Below are positions 30,764 through 40,255 of a DNA stretch of 64,000 nt, one piece after another (position 1 is the stretch's first letter; each line of letters starts with the position of its first letter). The position numbers were made by a program, and so were the translations under genes. Under the pieces are notes generated by a model. That model made no database searches, had not been told where the DNA came from, and worked only from the letters and a program-made list of their open reading frames with translations. This stretch comes from Winogradskyella thalassocola (GTDB taxonomy: Bacteria > Bacteroidota > Bacteroidia > Flavobacteriales > Flavobacteriaceae): contig NZ_FNCZ01000004.1 in the NCBI RefSeq assembly GCF_900099995.1, forward strand, positions 186,001-250,000, read 5' to 3'.

Positions 30764-31897
30764 ATGAGAGTTTTATTGGTTGGAGAATACAATAGGTCAC
30801 ATAGATATTTAAAAGAAGGGCTGCAAAATTTTGGACACGAAGCAATTGTTGTTGGCATGGATGATGGGTTCAAAAAAGTTGATGTTGATATAGAAATAAA
30901 TCAAAAATTTAGAAAAGGACCATTGCAAAAAGTGAGATCTTTAATGATCCGTTTGTTTAAAATAGACTTACATTTTATTCACGTAAAGAAGCAACTCCTT
31001 AAGCATAAAACCCAACTAGAAAACTATGATGTTGTCCAATTTATAAATGAATCTTCTTTTCTCTGTGCTGCTAAAGATGAACAAAAAATCTTTGATTTAT
31101 TAACCAGTTGGAACAAGAAAGTATTCATCCTATCCTGTGGAACAGACTACCCGAGTGTTAAATTCTCAGTTGATAAAAAATTTAAATATTCCATACACAC
31201 CCCTTATTTTGAAGGCCGCGTAAAAGCCACAGATTTCTCGTTGGGACTCAAATATTTAACACCTGAATTTGTGAAATTACACCATCATATATACAATAAA
31301 ATTGAAGGTGTTATTAGTTCTGACCTCGATTATTACATTCCGTTAAAAAACCATAAAAAACATTTAGGAATGATTCCTCATGTTATAAATGTAGATAGTA
31401 TACCTTATCAAGAACCTAATATAGAAGGAAAAATAACTATTTTTCATGGCATAAATAGAACAAACTATTACAAAAAAGGAAATGACATTTTTGATGCTGC
31501 ATTAGATATAATTGAAACTAAATACAAATCAGAAGTCATTATAATTAAGGTCGAAAACTTACCTTACACAGAATACATTAAAGCTTTTGATACTGCTCAT
31601 ATCTTATTAGATCAAGTCTATGCTTATGATCAAGGCTATAATGCTTTAGAAGCTATGGCAAAAGGAAAAGTAGTGTTTACAGGAGCTGAAAAAGAATGGG
31701 AAGACTACTATAATGTAACACCCAATACTATTGCTATAAACGCATTACCAGATGCAAAAGCGATTACCTCTAAACTAGAATGGCTGATTGAAAATCCTGA
31801 AAAAATAATTGAAATATCTAAAAATGCACGTCAATTTGTAAAAACGCATCACAACCATGTTGATAGTGCAAAATCATTTTTAGAAAAATGGTCTTAG
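30764..31897 (+). CDS. GT-B fold glycosyltransferase (GT1/GT4-like)
   Basis: A 377-residue protein starting MRVLLVGEYNRSHRYLKEGL. The N-terminal half is poorly conserved. The C-terminal half has ITIFHGINRTNYYKKGNDIFD, VENLPYTEYIKAFD, ILLDQVYAYDQGYNALEAMAKGKVV, the donor-binding block of GT-B enzymes. No membrane helix is present. It is divergent from the GT4-fdtA unit and overlaps the convergent dioxygenase gene by four bases. Such divergent GT-B enzymes are usual in strain-specific glycan loci. Confidence 0.82.
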   Translation: MRVLLVGEYNRSHRYLKEGLQNFGHEAIVVGMDDGFKKVDVDIEINQKFRKGPLQKVRSLMIRLFKIDLHFIHVKKQLLKHKTQLENYDVVQFINESSFLCAAKDEQKIFDLLTSWNKKVFILSCGTDYPSVKFSVDKKFKYSIHTPYFEGRVKATDFSLGLKYLTPEFVKLHHHIYNKIEGVISSDLDYYIPLKNHKKHLGMIPHVINVDSIPYQEPNIEGKITIFHGINRTNYYKKGNDIFDAALDIIETKYKSEVIIIKVENLPYTEYIKAFDTAHILLDQVYAYDQGYNALEAMAKGKVVFTGAEKEWEDYYNVTPNTIAINALPDAKAITSKLEWLIENPEKIIEISKNARQFVKTHHNHVDSAKSFLEKWS

Positions 31898-32727
31898 TTT
31901 TTTTGCTTAGGAAAACGAAGTTCTAAAGAAACTCTTGTAATATCTTCATTTTCATTTACGGCAGCTCCATGAATTAAAAAAGGAGAAAATAATAAGGCTT
32001 CACTTTCCATAGGATTTGGTCTTGTCATCTTAATGACTCCAGATTTTGTCTCTAAAATACAAGGCACATAATAAATATTCCCATTAATTTTTGCTCCCTT
32101 ACTTTCTGTTCTTAAAATTTCGTTTTCTGGAATAAGGTGGCTTTTTGCAACTACTGGTAAAGACGATTTTTCATTACAACCTGCAATAGGTAGCCAAACA
32201 TTAATAATATCTTCCCAATAACTTAAATAACCATCTCTGTGTGGTGGATTTATATCCAAAGATTGTGGTCTACTTATCCGTATTTGAATATGTGATTTTT
32301 TTAGTTCCTCTACATAAGATGTCAATTGGTAACCCAAAATGTCTCCAAACCGTTTTGCCAATAAGTCTATATCAAAATCAAAATCTGAAGTTTCAAGATT
32401 ACGAGTTATAGCAATTACCTGATTATGCAATGCATCTGTAGTCACAAATTTATGATAATCCTTTAAGTCAAATGTTTCATTATCTACAGCTACATTATTA
32501 GTCTTTAAAGCATCAATTATAATATTTTTCACCGATGCTTGAAGCTTTAAAAAATCTAGCTCTTCAAAGGCTTCAACGATATTAAAACCTTCATTTTCCC
32601 ATGACATTTTAGACAAGACATTATCTTTCTGTGGATAAAGCAATTCTGGTTTTCCCCAAAAAAATTCACCTTCTACCTTAAATTCAAAAGGTTTATTATC
32701 AATAAATATTTTACATATTTTTTCCAT
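31894..32727 (-). CDS. PhyH-like Fe(II)/2-oxoglutarate-type dioxygenase in glycan cluster
   Basis: A 277-residue protein with a double-stranded beta-helix pattern. The likely iron ligands are His and Asp in NPPHRDGYLSYW (about 180) and the distal His in FLIHGAAVNEN (about 251), with RVSLELRF supplying the arginine for 2-oxoglutarate. This fits the phytanoyl-CoA dioxygenase superfamily. Its start overlaps the flippase gene by 17 bases, so it is translationally coupled to glycan assembly. A hydroxylating or oxidising tailoring step on a sugar or lipid carrier is an inference. Confidence 0.7.
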   Translation of the reverse strand: MEKICKIFIDNKPFEFKVEGEFFWGKPELLYPQKDNVLSKMSWENEGFNIVEAFEELDFLKLQASVKNIIIDALKTNNVAVDNETFDLKDYHKFVTTDALHNQVIAITRNLETSDFDFDIDLLAKRFGDILGYQLTSYVEELKKSHIQIRISRPQSLDINPPHRDGYLSYWEDIINVWLPIAGCNEKSSLPVVAKSHLIPENEILRTESKGAKINGNIYYVPCILETKSGVIKMTRPNPMESEALLFSPFLIHGAAVNENEDITRVSLELRFPKQKN

Positions 32728-34015
32728 CGGTGGAATTATTTTTTTGATTACTGAAATATATTTTTATGACAAAAAAGACCATTATAAAGTAAATGATATA
32801 CCTCACAAAATGAGCAATTACAATCCCTTCTGTACCATAATATTGAATAAACACTTTAGACAGTACAAAAAACAATGCTAAAGACGCTATTTCAGTAATT
32901 ACAAAACTTTTTACTAAACGTTTAGCTAAAAACTGATGTGATAATACTAACGCTCCTAATCTTATAAAATCTCCAAGTAGTTGCCATTTAAACAAGGGTT
33001 CCATACCTGTAAAATCTGGATATATAAACATTATAATATAGTCTCTTAAAAAATAGACTAACAACATTCCTAATCCAAAAATCGGCAGAATGGTTTTGTA
33101 AATATTGAATACTTCAACCTTAAATTCATGCTTATTATGAATGCTAGCGAATTTTGGTAATACATACAGCGTAAACAATCCAGTAGCAAACACCATATAG
33201 TTTTTAGAAATAAATGTAATGGCCGTCCAATATCCCGCTTCGTTAATATTTATTTCATCGGTAACCAGAGTTCTTATATTCAACTCAATATAATTCAATA
33301 AAAAAGTCGAAATAAAAGACATTAATGTAAATGCCAATAACTTGTTTTTATAAATGAGGCTAAACGTTAAAGACTTAAATTTTACATAGGTTTTTAAAGT
33401 TTTTCCAAATACAAAGGCCAAAACAACTAACTGAATCACTGGCGCTAGTGCAATAGCAATGATTATTCCTTTTAATTCTGAAGTATATAGGCCAACAACA
33501 ACTGCAACAGTTGCTAAAAGATAACTAATGAGTTCTATTTTGGCGTAGCGTTTATAATCCGACAAACCACTAACCACAGCATTTACCACACGACTAACGG
33601 CTATAAAAGGGACTATAACCGCCAAAAGTTGAAATATATAAATATAGGATTGCGAATTAAAAAGATAGTCTGACAAATACGACGCTCCAAAGAATAAAAC
33701 TGCAGCAGAAACAACGGAACCAATAATTGCAAAAATGGTTACGGTAGAAAACACCCTAGAAAGTTCTGGCTGATTGTTTTTAAATTCAGCGACATATTTT
33801 ACAACTCCATTAAATGTACCTAAGGTAGATGTACTAGTGAGCATTGCTAAAACATTCCTCACCTGACCAATACTTGCGTAGCCAGCTTCACCAACAGTAA
33901 CCGCAAGTAAACGTTGAATAAATGCAGAAACAATTAATCGAATTGTAATCACCACAGCATTAAGCGACGTAATCTTAAGCACTGTATTACTACTAATAAA
34001 TTTTGGAAGCTTCAC
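32711..34015 (-). CDS. WzxE-like lipid-linked oligosaccharide flippase (1)
   Basis: A 434-residue membrane protein with 12 or so helices, of the MOP/MATE superfamily. Signature wording shared with WzxE includes GTFNGVVKYVAEFKNN (about 62-77) and the C-terminal FKWQLLGDFIRLGALVLSHQF followed by YIIYFIMVFF. The family moves undecaprenyl-linked oligosaccharide repeats from the cytoplasmic to the periplasmic leaflet. A closely similar flippase gene precedes it by 10 bases, which is unusual. Confidence 0.9.
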   Translation of the reverse strand: MKLPKFISSNTVLKITSLNAVVITIRLIVSAFIQRLLAVTVGEAGYASIGQVRNVLAMLTSTSTLGTFNGVVKYVAEFKNNQPELSRVFSTVTIFAIIGSVVSAAVLFFGASYLSDYLFNSQSYIYIFQLLAVIVPFIAVSRVVNAVVSGLSDYKRYAKIELISYLLATVAVVVGLYTSELKGIIIAIALAPVIQLVVLAFVFGKTLKTYVKFKSLTFSLIYKNKLLAFTLMSFISTFLLNYIELNIRTLVTDEININEAGYWTAITFISKNYMVFATGLFTLYVLPKFASIHNKHEFKVEVFNIYKTILPIFGLGMLLVYFLRDYIIMFIYPDFTGMEPLFKWQLLGDFIRLGALVLSHQFLAKRLVKSFVITEIASLALFFVLSKVFIQYYGTEGIVIAHFVRYIIYFIMVFFVIKIYFSNQKNNSTDGKNM

Positions 34016-34025
34016 GTCTCTATTT

Positions 34026-35336
34026 TTAATGGTCTTCTGTTTTTTCTTCGTCTAAAACGCCAAACAAAGAACTACTAAAGAGTAATACTATTATTCCGAA
34101 GTACATAAAATAACTCAAGCAATGTCCCATTACAGCTCCCTGCAGTCCAAACTCATCAATAAGGTAAATACTAGAAAAATACATCATTATAAATAAGAAT
34201 ACTTCCAAAATGAGGAAGTGCGCAAACATCTTTTTAGCTAAAAACTGATAGGCAATTACCATGGAAAGTACACGTGCAATATCTCCTAATATTTGATACC
34301 CAAATAAGCCTTCTACAGGTCTAAAATCTTCAGTGAATAAAATATTTATTAATAGTGATCTGCTGAGATAAATAATAAGAAGTAGTACTAAAAACGCTGG
34401 CATAATAGTTTTATAGAAACTAAACACTTCTTTTCTAAATGCTTGTTTTGAGTTTATTTCGGCAAAACGTGGCAAGATATAAAGTGCCATCAACGAATTA
34501 AAAAACATTAAATAATAATCTGAAACGCGTGTCATAGCTGTCCAATAACCTGCAGCTTTTATGCCTAATTCATCTATAAGATAATTTCTGATAATAATAG
34601 ACACAATAGGTAGCGCAATAGCACTAACCAAAGCCATTATCATATAAGGACTCAATCTATTTATGATAGACAAACTAACTTGCGTAATTTTAATAGAGGA
34701 TACTAAACTTCGTCTAAACGCAATACCAACAATAGTAATTAATAAATTAAGTGCAGGCGTGATTACAATAGCTTGTAAGGCACCATCTATATTATCTTGA
34801 TATATTAATAGTAACGTAACTAAAAGCCCTAAAACCTGTCCAAGAATGTTTATAATGAGTAGATACTTATGCTTAGAGAATCCATTCATAATGGAAAAAG
34901 CAAACATGTTTAAGGCATAAAACGGTAAAACAATAGAGAGCGTTTTAATGATATAGGTATATCTGTAGCTTGAAGAAAAAATGAGATCATTTATAAACTC
35001 AGCATTGTAATAACATAAAAAGGACAGAAGCACTGAAGAGAAAAACCCAAAGTAAAAGACGGTGGATAATGTTTTGGAAAGTTCAACGGCATCCTCTTTA
35101 CACTTACTGATTAATCTAACAACACCTTTGTAAAGTCCGGAAATAGACAAAGACTGTAATGCACTCATAAAGTTCCGTAAATTTCCAATAAGCGCCATGC
35201 CTTGTGGACCAATGTAGATGGCTATAAATTTTGAAACAAGAATACCTGCTATAATTCTAAGACTAAGATTAGCCAAATTTAGATTCGCAGCCTTTACTAG
35301 AACTTCGTTATTTATATATTGGAAAAGCTTTCTCAA
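34026..35336 (-). CDS. WzxE-like lipid-linked oligosaccharide flippase (2)
   Basis: A 436-residue polytopic protein with the same layout as its neighbour: SGLYKGVVRLISKCKED (about 60-76), AAGYWTAMTRVSDYYLMFFN, RFAEINSKQAF, and FGYQILGDIARVLSMVIAYQF. It starts one base after the aminotransferase stop and precedes flippase 1 by 10 bases. Two paralogous flippases in one transcription unit suggest either two glycan repeats or a duplication with specialised roles. No Wzy polymerase is in the window. Confidence 0.9.
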   Translation of the reverse strand: MRKLFQYINNEVLVKAANLNLANLSLRIIAGILVSKFIAIYIGPQGMALIGNLRNFMSALQSLSISGLYKGVVRLISKCKEDAVELSKTLSTVFYFGFFSSVLLSFLCYYNAEFINDLIFSSSYRYTYIIKTLSIVLPFYALNMFAFSIMNGFSKHKYLLIINILGQVLGLLVTLLLIYQDNIDGALQAIVITPALNLLITIVGIAFRRSLVSSIKITQVSLSIINRLSPYMIMALVSAIALPIVSIIIRNYLIDELGIKAAGYWTAMTRVSDYYLMFFNSLMALYILPRFAEINSKQAFRKEVFSFYKTIMPAFLVLLLIIYLSRSLLINILFTEDFRPVEGLFGYQILGDIARVLSMVIAYQFLAKKMFAHFLILEVFLFIMMYFSSIYLIDEFGLQGAVMGHCLSYFMYFGIIVLLFSSSLFGVLDEEKTEDH

Positions 35337-36431
35337 TTAGTAGGTGTTTAAAACGTCTATAACTGTTTGAATGTCACGTTCTGTCATTACAGGACTCATT
35401 GGCAAACTTATAATTCTTTTATGAATCTTTTCTGTTAGTGGGAGTTTAAAATGCGAAAATTCTTTTAATGCTTCCTGCTGATGTGGAGGAATTGGATAAT
35501 GGATTAACCATTCTATGTTGTTCCTATTTAGAAATTCGGTAAAATTTGTTCTATCATCAACTTCAACAACGAAGGCATAAAAAATGTGATTCTTAGAACC
35601 GTTATACAATGGTAACTTTAATTTTGAATTATGAATACCTGCCAAATATGTTCTAGCAATTTCCTGACGTCTTTCATTATCCTTGTCTAAGGTTTTCAAC
35701 TTAATCCTTAAGAATGCCGCTTGCATATCATCTAAGCGACTATTAAAACCAATCATTTTATTAGTGTACTTTTCTTCACTTCCATAATTGCGCAACAATT
35801 TTAGGACATCACCTAATTCTGAATCGTTAGTGGTTACTGCACCTCCATCACCAAGTGCCCCTAAATTTTTAGTGGGATAAAAACTAAAAGCTGCTGCATG
35901 CGAAAGGTTTCCGGCTTTTCCTAAATGACATGACGCTCCATGAGCCTGAGCCGCATCTTCAATTAAAAGCAAATTAAAATCTTTAGCTACTTTTTGAAAC
36001 CCCTCAACATCTGCGAGTTGCCCATACAAATGCACCATAATTATAGCCTTAGCTTCCATAAATAGTGCTTTATCTGTATCGACAGAAATATTATAGGTGT
36101 CGGGATTGGGTTCAACTAAAACAGGAACCAACTCCGCATGTAAAACAGATAAAATCGTAGCAATAAACGTATTTGCAGGTACAATAACTCTATCTCCTTT
36201 TTTGAGCTTACCGAGTTCTATGTAACCTTTTAAAATTAAAGTCAAGGCATCTAACCCATTGCCCGTACCAATACAAAACTTTGTACCACAGAAATTCGCA
36301 AATTCATATTCAAAATTGGTAACGTTATTTCCAAGAATAAAATGGGCATCATCTAAAGATTTACTAAATGAGGCCTGAAACTCATCGCGAAAACGGTCAT
36401 TGATTTTATATAAATCTAAAAACTTAATCAT
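35337..36431 (-). CDS. fdtB: DegT/DnrJ/EryC1-type sugar aminotransferase (FdtB/QdtB-like)
   Basis: A 364-residue PLP enzyme. The PLP lysine is Lys188 in [15 protein letters not shown]; other family blocks are GNGLDAL (about 57-63), [10 protein letters not shown] (about 158) and [16 protein letters not shown]. FdtB and QdtB aminate dTDP-3-keto-6-deoxyhexoses at C3. The presence of the FdtA-like ketoisomerase (29148-29555) makes this role likely. The acetyltransferase FdtC is not obvious; the nearby FemAB-like protein is of a different family. Confidence 0.86.
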   Translation of the reverse strand: MIKFLDLYKINDRFRDEFQASFSKSLDDAHFILGNNVTNFEYEFANFCGTKFCIGTGNGLDALTLILKGYIELGKLKKGDRVIVPANTFIATILSVLHAELVPVLVEPNPDTYNISVDTDKALFMEAKAIIMVHLYGQLADVEGFQKVAKDFNLLLIEDAAQAHGASCHLGKAGNLSHAAAFSFYPTKNLGALGDGGAVTTNDSELGDVLKLLRNYGSEEKYTNKMIGFNSRLDDMQAAFLRIKLKTLDKDNERRQEIARTYLAGIHNSKLKLPLYNGSKNHIFYAFVVEVDDRTNFTEFLNRNNIEWLIHYPIPPHQQEALKEFSHFKLPLTEKIHKRIISLPMSPVMTERDIQTVIDVLNTY

Positions 36432-36605
36432 GAATTAACAATTTGAAAGTACATATCTAATTTCGCTAAACTTGAAAAATCAGATAAACCTGTGAAATAT
36501 AAAACAACAATTGGTTTAATTAAAACTTTAAGTTGCAAGATTTTAAAAACATTGCTTACAATCCTTTTAATACCTCCGAAAATAATATAAACGCAAAGAA
36601 ATGCT

Positions 36606-37580
36606 TTATGTTTTAGGTATGTGTAATAGTTTATGAATCGAAGTATTAACAAGATAAGTGTTTGCCGTATAGCTTCTCGCCCCACAGCTTTCCTTCCAAA
36701 ATATGAGACCTTCATTAATTTTAAGTCCGTTGTCTTCACTCGAAATATTGAAATCAAAATAACGCTTATCATCACACATTTTATTGATGATAAAATCATA
36801 AGCCAAATCTAAACTTCCATCGGCATTTTTATCTGTATTACCAGATACATATTGCGGATGCACGGTCGTATCGGTTAAAAACACCGTTGTTCCTGCTACA
36901 ACTTTTCCATCTTTATAGATGTTAACCTGTTTAATATTTTCAGGAAACCGAGCGGCTAATAATTCTATTTCTTTTAATGAATGTACGGGTTTAATACCGT
37001 GTTTCTTATCCAAATTAGGAATTAAAACGTCCGTCCAAAAATCTTTGAAATTTGTATCTACTTTCAGTTCAAGCTCAGAACGCAAAGCTTTATTAATCCC
37101 TTCTCTTCGGTTTTTCTGAAACCGTAATTTATGGGTATAATCAATAACCATCAGCACATCTTTCTTTATTAGTTGCGCTTCAGCTTTATAAAGAAAATAA
37201 TCCAACTCATCTGCTGGCATTCTATTATAAAATGTTGGGATAACCCTAATTTCTAATTCCGATACATTTTCGGCTTCATAAAAGGCCAACATGGCTTTAA
37301 AAGCTTCAAAAGCATAAAACAATTTTGAACTATCCTTTAAAATAAAACTCCCGTAAGTTAAGCCTTGATGAGAAATCACCTTATCACCAACACCATTTGC
37401 CGGAAGCACTGCATATAGCTGGTCATCTTTATATATCATTACTGAAAAATCCTTAAAACGATCACTGTGATAGTCCATAAAATCACGTTGAAACAAGAAC
37501 GTCGCATTCTTAGCCTCCTTCACAAACGCATCCCATTCTGGTTGTAAATCAGGTTGATATTTTTTTACTGAGAAAATAAT
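36606..37580 (-). CDS. FemAB/GNAT-like acyltransferase with a non-AUG start
   Basis: About 325 residues in the BioF2/FemAB-type acyltransferase fold. Visible parts are EWDAFVKEAKNATFLFQRDFMDYHSDRF, FQKNRREGINKALR, GTTVF and YFDFNISSEDNG. The family moves acyl or aminoacyl groups onto sugars or peptides. The conserved N-terminus (VKKYQPDLQPEWDAFV) begins well before the first usable codon GTG at 37523. Between that GTG and the in-frame TAG at 37620-37622 there is no ATG, GTG or TTG. I place the start at one of two ATT codons (37580 or 37577) for lack of anything better. Either a rare start codon is used or the start was lost by mutation. Confidence 0.75.
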   Translation of the reverse strand: MIFSVKKYQPDLQPEWDAFVKEAKNATFLFQRDFMDYHSDRFKDFSVMIYKDDQLYAVLPANGVGDKVISHQGLTYGSFILKDSSKLFYAFEAFKAMLAFYEAENVSELEIRVIPTFYNRMPADELDYFLYKAEAQLIKKDVLMVIDYTHKLRFQKNRREGINKALRSELELKVDTNFKDFWTDVLIPNLDKKHGIKPVHSLKEIELLAARFPENIKQVNIYKDGKVVAGTTVFLTDTTVHPQYVSGNTDKNADGSLDLAYDFIINKMCDDKRYFDFNISSEDNGLKINEGLIFWKESCGARSYTANTYLVNTSIHKLLHIPKT

Positions 37581-37666
37581 CTTTACTTTTTTGAATTCGT
37601 GACTAAAGTAAATAAAAAACTATTAGTTCAGTTTATTTGTAAGGGCTTATTGTTTAAAATGATTGC

Positions 37667-37703
37667 AAAAAAAAGAGAAACACTTTTCAGTGTTTCTCTT
37701 TTT
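37667..37703 (-). terminator. Rho-independent terminator of typA
   Basis: GAGAAACACT and AGTGTTTCTC pair around a TTTC loop, flanked by A-run and T-run on either side. It lies 28 bases after the typA stop and could work in both directions. Confidence 0.9.
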
Positions 37704-37730
37704 AAAACTATATGTTTAATAAATTTTAGA

Positions 37731-39527
37731 TTAAAATTTATTACGTTTACGATCTACCTCTTTTAAGAAAATCTTACGCAATCTTAAAGAGTTTGGAGTT
37801 ACTTCAACATATTCATCTTTCTGAATATATTCTAAAGCTTCTTCTAAAGAAAATTTAATTGCAGGAACAATCTTAGCTTTATCATCTGCTCCAGAACTAC
37901 GTACATTACTTTGCTTTTTAGCTTTTGTAATGTTTACAGACATATCATCTTGACGAGAGTTCTCACCAATAACTTGACCTTCGTAAATGTTTTCACCTGG
38001 TTCAACAAAGAACTTACCTCTATCTTGTAATTTATCAATTGAGTAAGGAATCGCTGTTCCGTTTTCCATAGAAATTAAAGATCCAGAAATACGTCCAGGA
38101 ATATCACCTTTATAAGGCTGGTATTCTTTAAAACGGTGTGCCATAATTGCCTCTCCAGCAGTTGCTGTTAATAATTGGTTACGTAAACCAATAATACCAC
38201 GAGAAGGGATCATAAACTCACAAATCATTCGCTCACCTTTAGTCACCATACTTAATAACTCACCTTTACGCTTCGTTACAAACTCTACAGCTTTACCAGA
38301 AACAGTTTCAGGAAGATCAATAGTTAATTCTTCAATTGGCTCACATTTAACACCATCAATTTCTTTAATGATTACTTGTGGTTGTCCAATTTGTAATTCA
38401 TAACCTTCACGACGCATCGTTTCGATTAATACCGATAAGTGTAATACACCACGACCAAAAACCATAAACTTATCAGCACTACCAGTTTCACCTAACTTAA
38501 GAGCTAAGTTTTTCTCTAATTCTTTTTCTAAACGATCTTTTATGTGACGAGACGTTACATACTTTCCATCTTTTCCGAAGAAAGGAGAATCGTTAATTGT
38601 AAACAACATACTCATTGTAGGTTCATCTATCGCAATAGATTTTAAACCTTCAGGGTTTTCTATATCAGAAACAGTATCTCCGATTTCAAATCCTTCAACA
38701 CCAACAAGTGCACAGATATCTCCAGTTTCAACGCTTTGAACTTTCTTACGTCCTAAACCTTCAAAGATAAAGACTTCTTTAATTCTACTTTTTACTATTG
38801 AACCATCTCTTTTTACTAAAGCGATTTGTTGTCCTTCTACAATATTTCCTCTTTGTACACGACCAATTGCAATACGACCTGTAAAAGAAGAGAAATCTAA
38901 TGATGTAATTAACATCTGCGTTGTTCCTTTCTCAAATTCAGGAGTTGGCACATGCTCAACAACCATATCTAATAACGGCTCAACATTTTTAGTTTCATTT
39001 CTCCAATCATCACTCATCCAGTTATTCTTAGCAGAACCATAAACGGTTGGAAAATCCAACTGCCATTCTTCAGCACCAAGCTCAAACATTAGATCAAAAA
39101 CTTTTTCATGTACTTCATCTGGAGTACAGTTTTCTTTATCCACTTTATTGATAACTACACAAGGTTTTAAACCTAAATCAATCGCTTTTTGTAATACAAA
39201 TCGTGTTTGTGGCATAGGACCTTCAAAGGCATCTACCAATAACACAACTCCATCAGCCATATTTAATACACGTTCTACTTCACCTCCAAAATCGGCGTGA
39301 CCCGGTGTATCAATGATATTAATCTTAGTATCCTTATAAACAACAGAAACGTTTTTAGAAGTAATTGTAATACCTCTCTCACGTTCTAAATCATTGTTAT
39401 CTAGAATTAAGTCTCCTGTATTTTCGTTTTCACGAAACAATTGACAATGGTACATAATCTTATCAACCAATGTTGTTTTACCGTGATCGACGTGCGCAAT
39501 AATTGCAATATTTTTAATCTTAGTCAT
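37731..39527 (-). CDS. typA: Ribosome-associated GTPase TypA/BipA
   Basis: A 598-residue translational GTPase. G1 is AHVDHGKTTL (11-20), switch II DTPGHADFGGE, G4 NKVD, followed by EF-G-like domains II, III and V and the TypA-specific C-terminal region ending RKIFLKEVDRKRNKF. TypA acts on the ribosome in assembly and stress adaptation. The length is normal. A -7 box (TACATTTG) lies at 39552-39559 on the minus strand, 25 bases before the ATG. Confidence 0.97.
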   Translation of the reverse strand: MTKIKNIAIIAHVDHGKTTLVDKIMYHCQLFRENENTGDLILDNNDLERERGITITSKNVSVVYKDTKINIIDTPGHADFGGEVERVLNMADGVVLLVDAFEGPMPQTRFVLQKAIDLGLKPCVVINKVDKENCTPDEVHEKVFDLMFELGAEEWQLDFPTVYGSAKNNWMSDDWRNETKNVEPLLDMVVEHVPTPEFEKGTTQMLITSLDFSSFTGRIAIGRVQRGNIVEGQQIALVKRDGSIVKSRIKEVFIFEGLGRKKVQSVETGDICALVGVEGFEIGDTVSDIENPEGLKSIAIDEPTMSMLFTINDSPFFGKDGKYVTSRHIKDRLEKELEKNLALKLGETGSADKFMVFGRGVLHLSVLIETMRREGYELQIGQPQVIIKEIDGVKCEPIEELTIDLPETVSGKAVEFVTKRKGELLSMVTKGERMICEFMIPSRGIIGLRNQLLTATAGEAIMAHRFKEYQPYKGDIPGRISGSLISMENGTAIPYSIDKLQDRGKFFVEPGENIYEGQVIGENSRQDDMSVNITKAKKQSNVRSSGADDKAKIVPAIKFSLEEALEYIQKDEYVEVTPNSLRLRKIFLKEVDRKRNKF

Positions 39528-39551
39528 AACTGATGCTAATTTTTAAGCGTG

Positions 39552-39559
39552 CAAATGTA
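39552..39559 (-). promoter_or_regulatory. -7 box of typA
   Basis: TACATTTG on the minus strand fits the TAnnTTTG consensus. No clear -33 TTTG is seen at the usual distance. Confidence 0.45.
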
Positions 39560-39737
39560 CGGCTAATTCTCGTTTTTTCGTTAATTATATGTTATAATTT
39601 TATTATCAAATAATTTGAAGTCGTATCTTACGTTATATTATTGATTCACAGCGTAAAGCCTACCCTATAAAATCAATCGCTAATTGGGCTATTATAACTG
39701 CGTTTTGCAGATTAATCTGAACCCTAAAAATTAACAG

Positions 39738-40097
39738 ATGAACACTCTTAGCAAATACACCAAATTTATTCCTTACCTCTATTTTTTGTCGGTAATTGTA
39801 TATTGGTTTACAACTATTAATAAAATTGAAGGCATTTCTGCTTATCCTATATTATTGTTTAGTATTCCGTTTTTATGGCAACTTTTTAAACCTAATAAAA
39901 AATTAAATTTTTCTTTAGGGATTATATTTGTTTGCTTGTCTTCTTACCTAATTTTAGCTTATTTATTTGATCTACTTAATATTATTCATTGGACAGAAAC
40001 ATCTAAAAAACTTTTATTTTACGGTGGCCTTTTAGTTGTTGGTAATTTTGTGATGTCACTCTGGATTGTTAGAAACAGTATTAAGAAAGAATTTTAA
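39738..40097 (+). CDS. Small membrane protein of unknown function
   Basis: A 119-residue protein with four predicted helices (about 10-27, 33-50, 56-78, 90-110) and few charged residues outside the loops; it ends NSIKKEF. I do not recognise a family. It stands alone between typA (divergent) and kdsA (same strand, 158 bases further). The coding frame is clean from ATG to TAA and the hydrophobic pattern supports a real gene. Confidence 0.65.
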   Translation: MNTLSKYTKFIPYLYFLSVIVYWFTTINKIEGISAYPILLFSIPFLWQLFKPNKKLNFSLGIIFVCLSSYLILAYLFDLLNIIHWTETSKKLLFYGGLLVVGNFVMSLWIVRNSIKKEF

Positions 40098-40221
40098 TTG
40101 AAGACAAAAAAACTGATTCATAATATCTAGAAAATCTTGCACAACTTTGCAAGAACACAAAGATTCCGTTTTTGAAACTTAATATCCAATAATCAAAGTT
40201 TCATCTAAACATACATAATCG

Positions 40222-40229
40222 TATCTTTG
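40222..40229 (+). promoter_or_regulatory. -7 box of kdsA
   Basis: TATCTTTG matches TAnnTTTG and lies 26 bases before the TTG start of kdsA. A TTTC lies 20 bases upstream, a weak -33 candidate. Confidence 0.5.
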
Positions 40230-40255
40230 TACCTTAACCATCTAAGTCTAAAATT

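Noticed and set aside
36428..36799. 123-codon minus-strand ORF after the FemAB-like gene
   Set aside because: Most of it overlaps the FemAB-like gene in another frame, and its unique part (36432-36605) is AT-rich and shows no domain.
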